From positions 1 through 5,845 of the forward strand of contig JAITAM010000023.1 of assembly GCA_031284085.1 (NCBI GenBank): DNA of 5,845 bases, given 5' to 3'. A program made the position numbers and the translations under genes. The notes beneath the pieces were generated by a model. That model saw only the letters and a list, made by a program, of their open reading frames with translations, ran no database searches and had not been told where the DNA came from. Of the stretch, positions 5,290-5,845 are shown piece after piece. How positions within the stretch are numbered: position 1 is the first letter of the stretch; every line of letters starts with the position of its first letter. The DNA is from Spirochaetaceae bacterium (lineage in GTDB: Bacteria; Spirochaetota; Spirochaetia; Treponematales; Breznakiellaceae).

Positions 5290-5845
5290 TTGCCTGCGAG
5301 GTGCGGGCGGGGATGCGAAGTTATTGGCGGCGGCAGCGGTTACACGGCGGATGGTAGTAGTTATATGGTAGACAGCAGCGGTTACACAGCAGACAGCAAC
5401 GGTTACACAGCAGATAGCAACGGTTACACAGCAGACAGCAACGGTTACACGGCAGACAACAGCGGTTACACGGCAGACAGCAACGGTTACACGGCAGACA
5501 ACAGCGGTTACACGGCAGACAACAGCGGTTACACAGCAGACAGCAGCGGTTACACGGCAGACCTTAGCGGTTATACGGCAGATAGCAGCGGTTATACTGT
5601 AGATCTTAGCGGTTATACTGTAGATCTTAGCGGTTATACTGTAGACCTTAGCGGTTATACTGTCGATGTTGGCGGTTATACTGTCGATGTTAGCGGTTAT
5701 ACTGTAGATCTTAGCGGTTATACTGTCGATGTTGGCGGTTATACTGTCGATGTTAGCGGTTATACTGTCGATGTTAGCGGTTATACTGTCGATGTTAGCG
5801 GTTATACTGTCGATGTTAGCGGTTATACTGTCGATGTTAGCGGTT
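5290..5845 (+). CDS. Possible heptapeptide-repeat protein, 3' end outside the window
   Basis: The frame is open from just after a TAA (5251-5253) to the window edge and reads as about 24 heptapeptides, G-Y-T-(A/V)-D-x-(S/N/G). Left units are mostly GYTADSN, GYTADNS or GYTADSS; right units are GYTVDLS, GYTVDVG and GYTVDVS. Many unit-to-unit changes are synonymous third-position changes, which supports translation in this frame. The opposite strand in the same codon alignment is also open (ANIDSIT-type) but does not show that pattern. The start is unresolved. TTG 5290, with GGCGGGG (5274-5280) upstream, is the only usual alternative start before the array. ATG 5365 lies inside unit 2. No signal peptide or membrane segment is visible. 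The family is not recognised. A regular Gly every 7 residues could suit a beta-solenoid or beta-roll, which is speculation. It may instead be non-coding. Confidence 0.4.
   Translation, partial: MPARCGRGCEVIGGGSGYTADGSSYMVDSSGYTADSNGYTADSNGYTADSNGYTADNSGYTADSNGYTADNSGYTADNSGYTADSSGYTADLSGYTADSSGYTVDLSGYTVDLSGYTVDLSGYTVDVGGYTVDVSGYTVDLSGYTVDVGGYTVDVSGYTVDVSGYTVDVSGYTVDVSGYTVDVSG
5338..5845. repeat. 21-bp tandem repeat array, at least 24 units, continuing beyond the window
   Basis: Units begin at 5338 and recur exactly every 21 bp with no spacer or indel; the window ends 4 nt into unit 25. Units 1-2 are degenerate (GYTADGS, SYMVDSS). Units 3-10 (5380-5547) are of the TACAC(A/G)GCAGAC type. Units 11-12 (5548-5589) are mixed. 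Units 13-24 (5590-5841) are of the TATACTGT(A/C)GA type. Units 20-24 (5737-5841) are identical. The flank 5326-5337 is GGC-GGC-GGC-AGC, and 5270-5325 is a G-rich spacer with no recognisable terminator. Lack of unique spacers rules out CRISPR. Because the period is a multiple of three, copy-number change would keep any reading frame. Confidence 0.97.

Noticed and set aside
5590..5841. A -10-like TATACT in each right-hand repeat unit, suggesting an array of promoters
   Set aside because: The hexamer simply follows from the Tyr-Thr codons, and no -35-like hexamer falls 16-18 bp upstream in the 21-bp phase.
5338..5845. CRISPR array
   Set aside because: The 21-bp units abut each other without unique spacers, and no cas genes are present.

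Overview
The window carries three complete genes on the + strand, plus the start of a striking tandem-repeat array that runs off the right edge. The genes are an archaeal-type aspartyl-tRNA synthetase (aspS, 333-1622), a TetR-family repressor (start re-assigned to 1909, ends 2580) and a 12-segment RND/MMPL-type exporter (2600-5269). Moderate GC, an archaeal-type AspRS, a TetR-MMPL pair and repeat-rich intergenic DNA suggest a host-associated spirochete, most likely an oral Treponema. That assignment rests on general resemblance and is tentative.

Layout. Positions 1-332 hold no convincing gene. They contain an 11-bp perfect inverted repeat with a 21-bp direct repeat (43-139), a 54-bp tandem duplication with small GC palindromes (163-291), and a compound stem-loop (272-308) ending 24 nt before the aspS start codon. 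aspS has no visible Shine-Dalgarno sequence. Positions 1623-1908 are intergenic and include a perfect -35 hexamer (TTGACA, 1841) and two palindromic operator candidates. tetR and the exporter gene are 19 nt apart and form an evident two-gene operon, the usual arrangement of a locally acting repressor with its efflux pump. After the exporter, 5270-5337 is a short G-rich spacer, and 5338-5845 is a 21-bp tandem array of at least 24 units.

The array is the most unusual part. It is open in one forward frame and encodes a heptapeptide repeat of the form G-Y-T-(A/V)-D-x-(S/N/G). Several differences between units are synonymous third-position changes (TAC/TAT, ACA/ACG/ACT, GAC/GAT), which favours real coding in that frame. 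However, no ATG or GTG precedes the array in frame, so the start is unresolved and a non-coding minisatellite remains possible. The array changes from a GYTADSN type on the left to a GYTVDVS type on the right, carries a 63-bp higher-order duplication, and is fully homogeneous at the right edge.

The AspRS has Pro76 in the anticodon-binding domain where non-discriminating enzymes are recalled to have proline. This predicts that it also makes Asp-tRNA(Asn) for a GatCAB amidotransferase elsewhere in the genome. It also has Ser in place of the normally invariant motif 1 proline.
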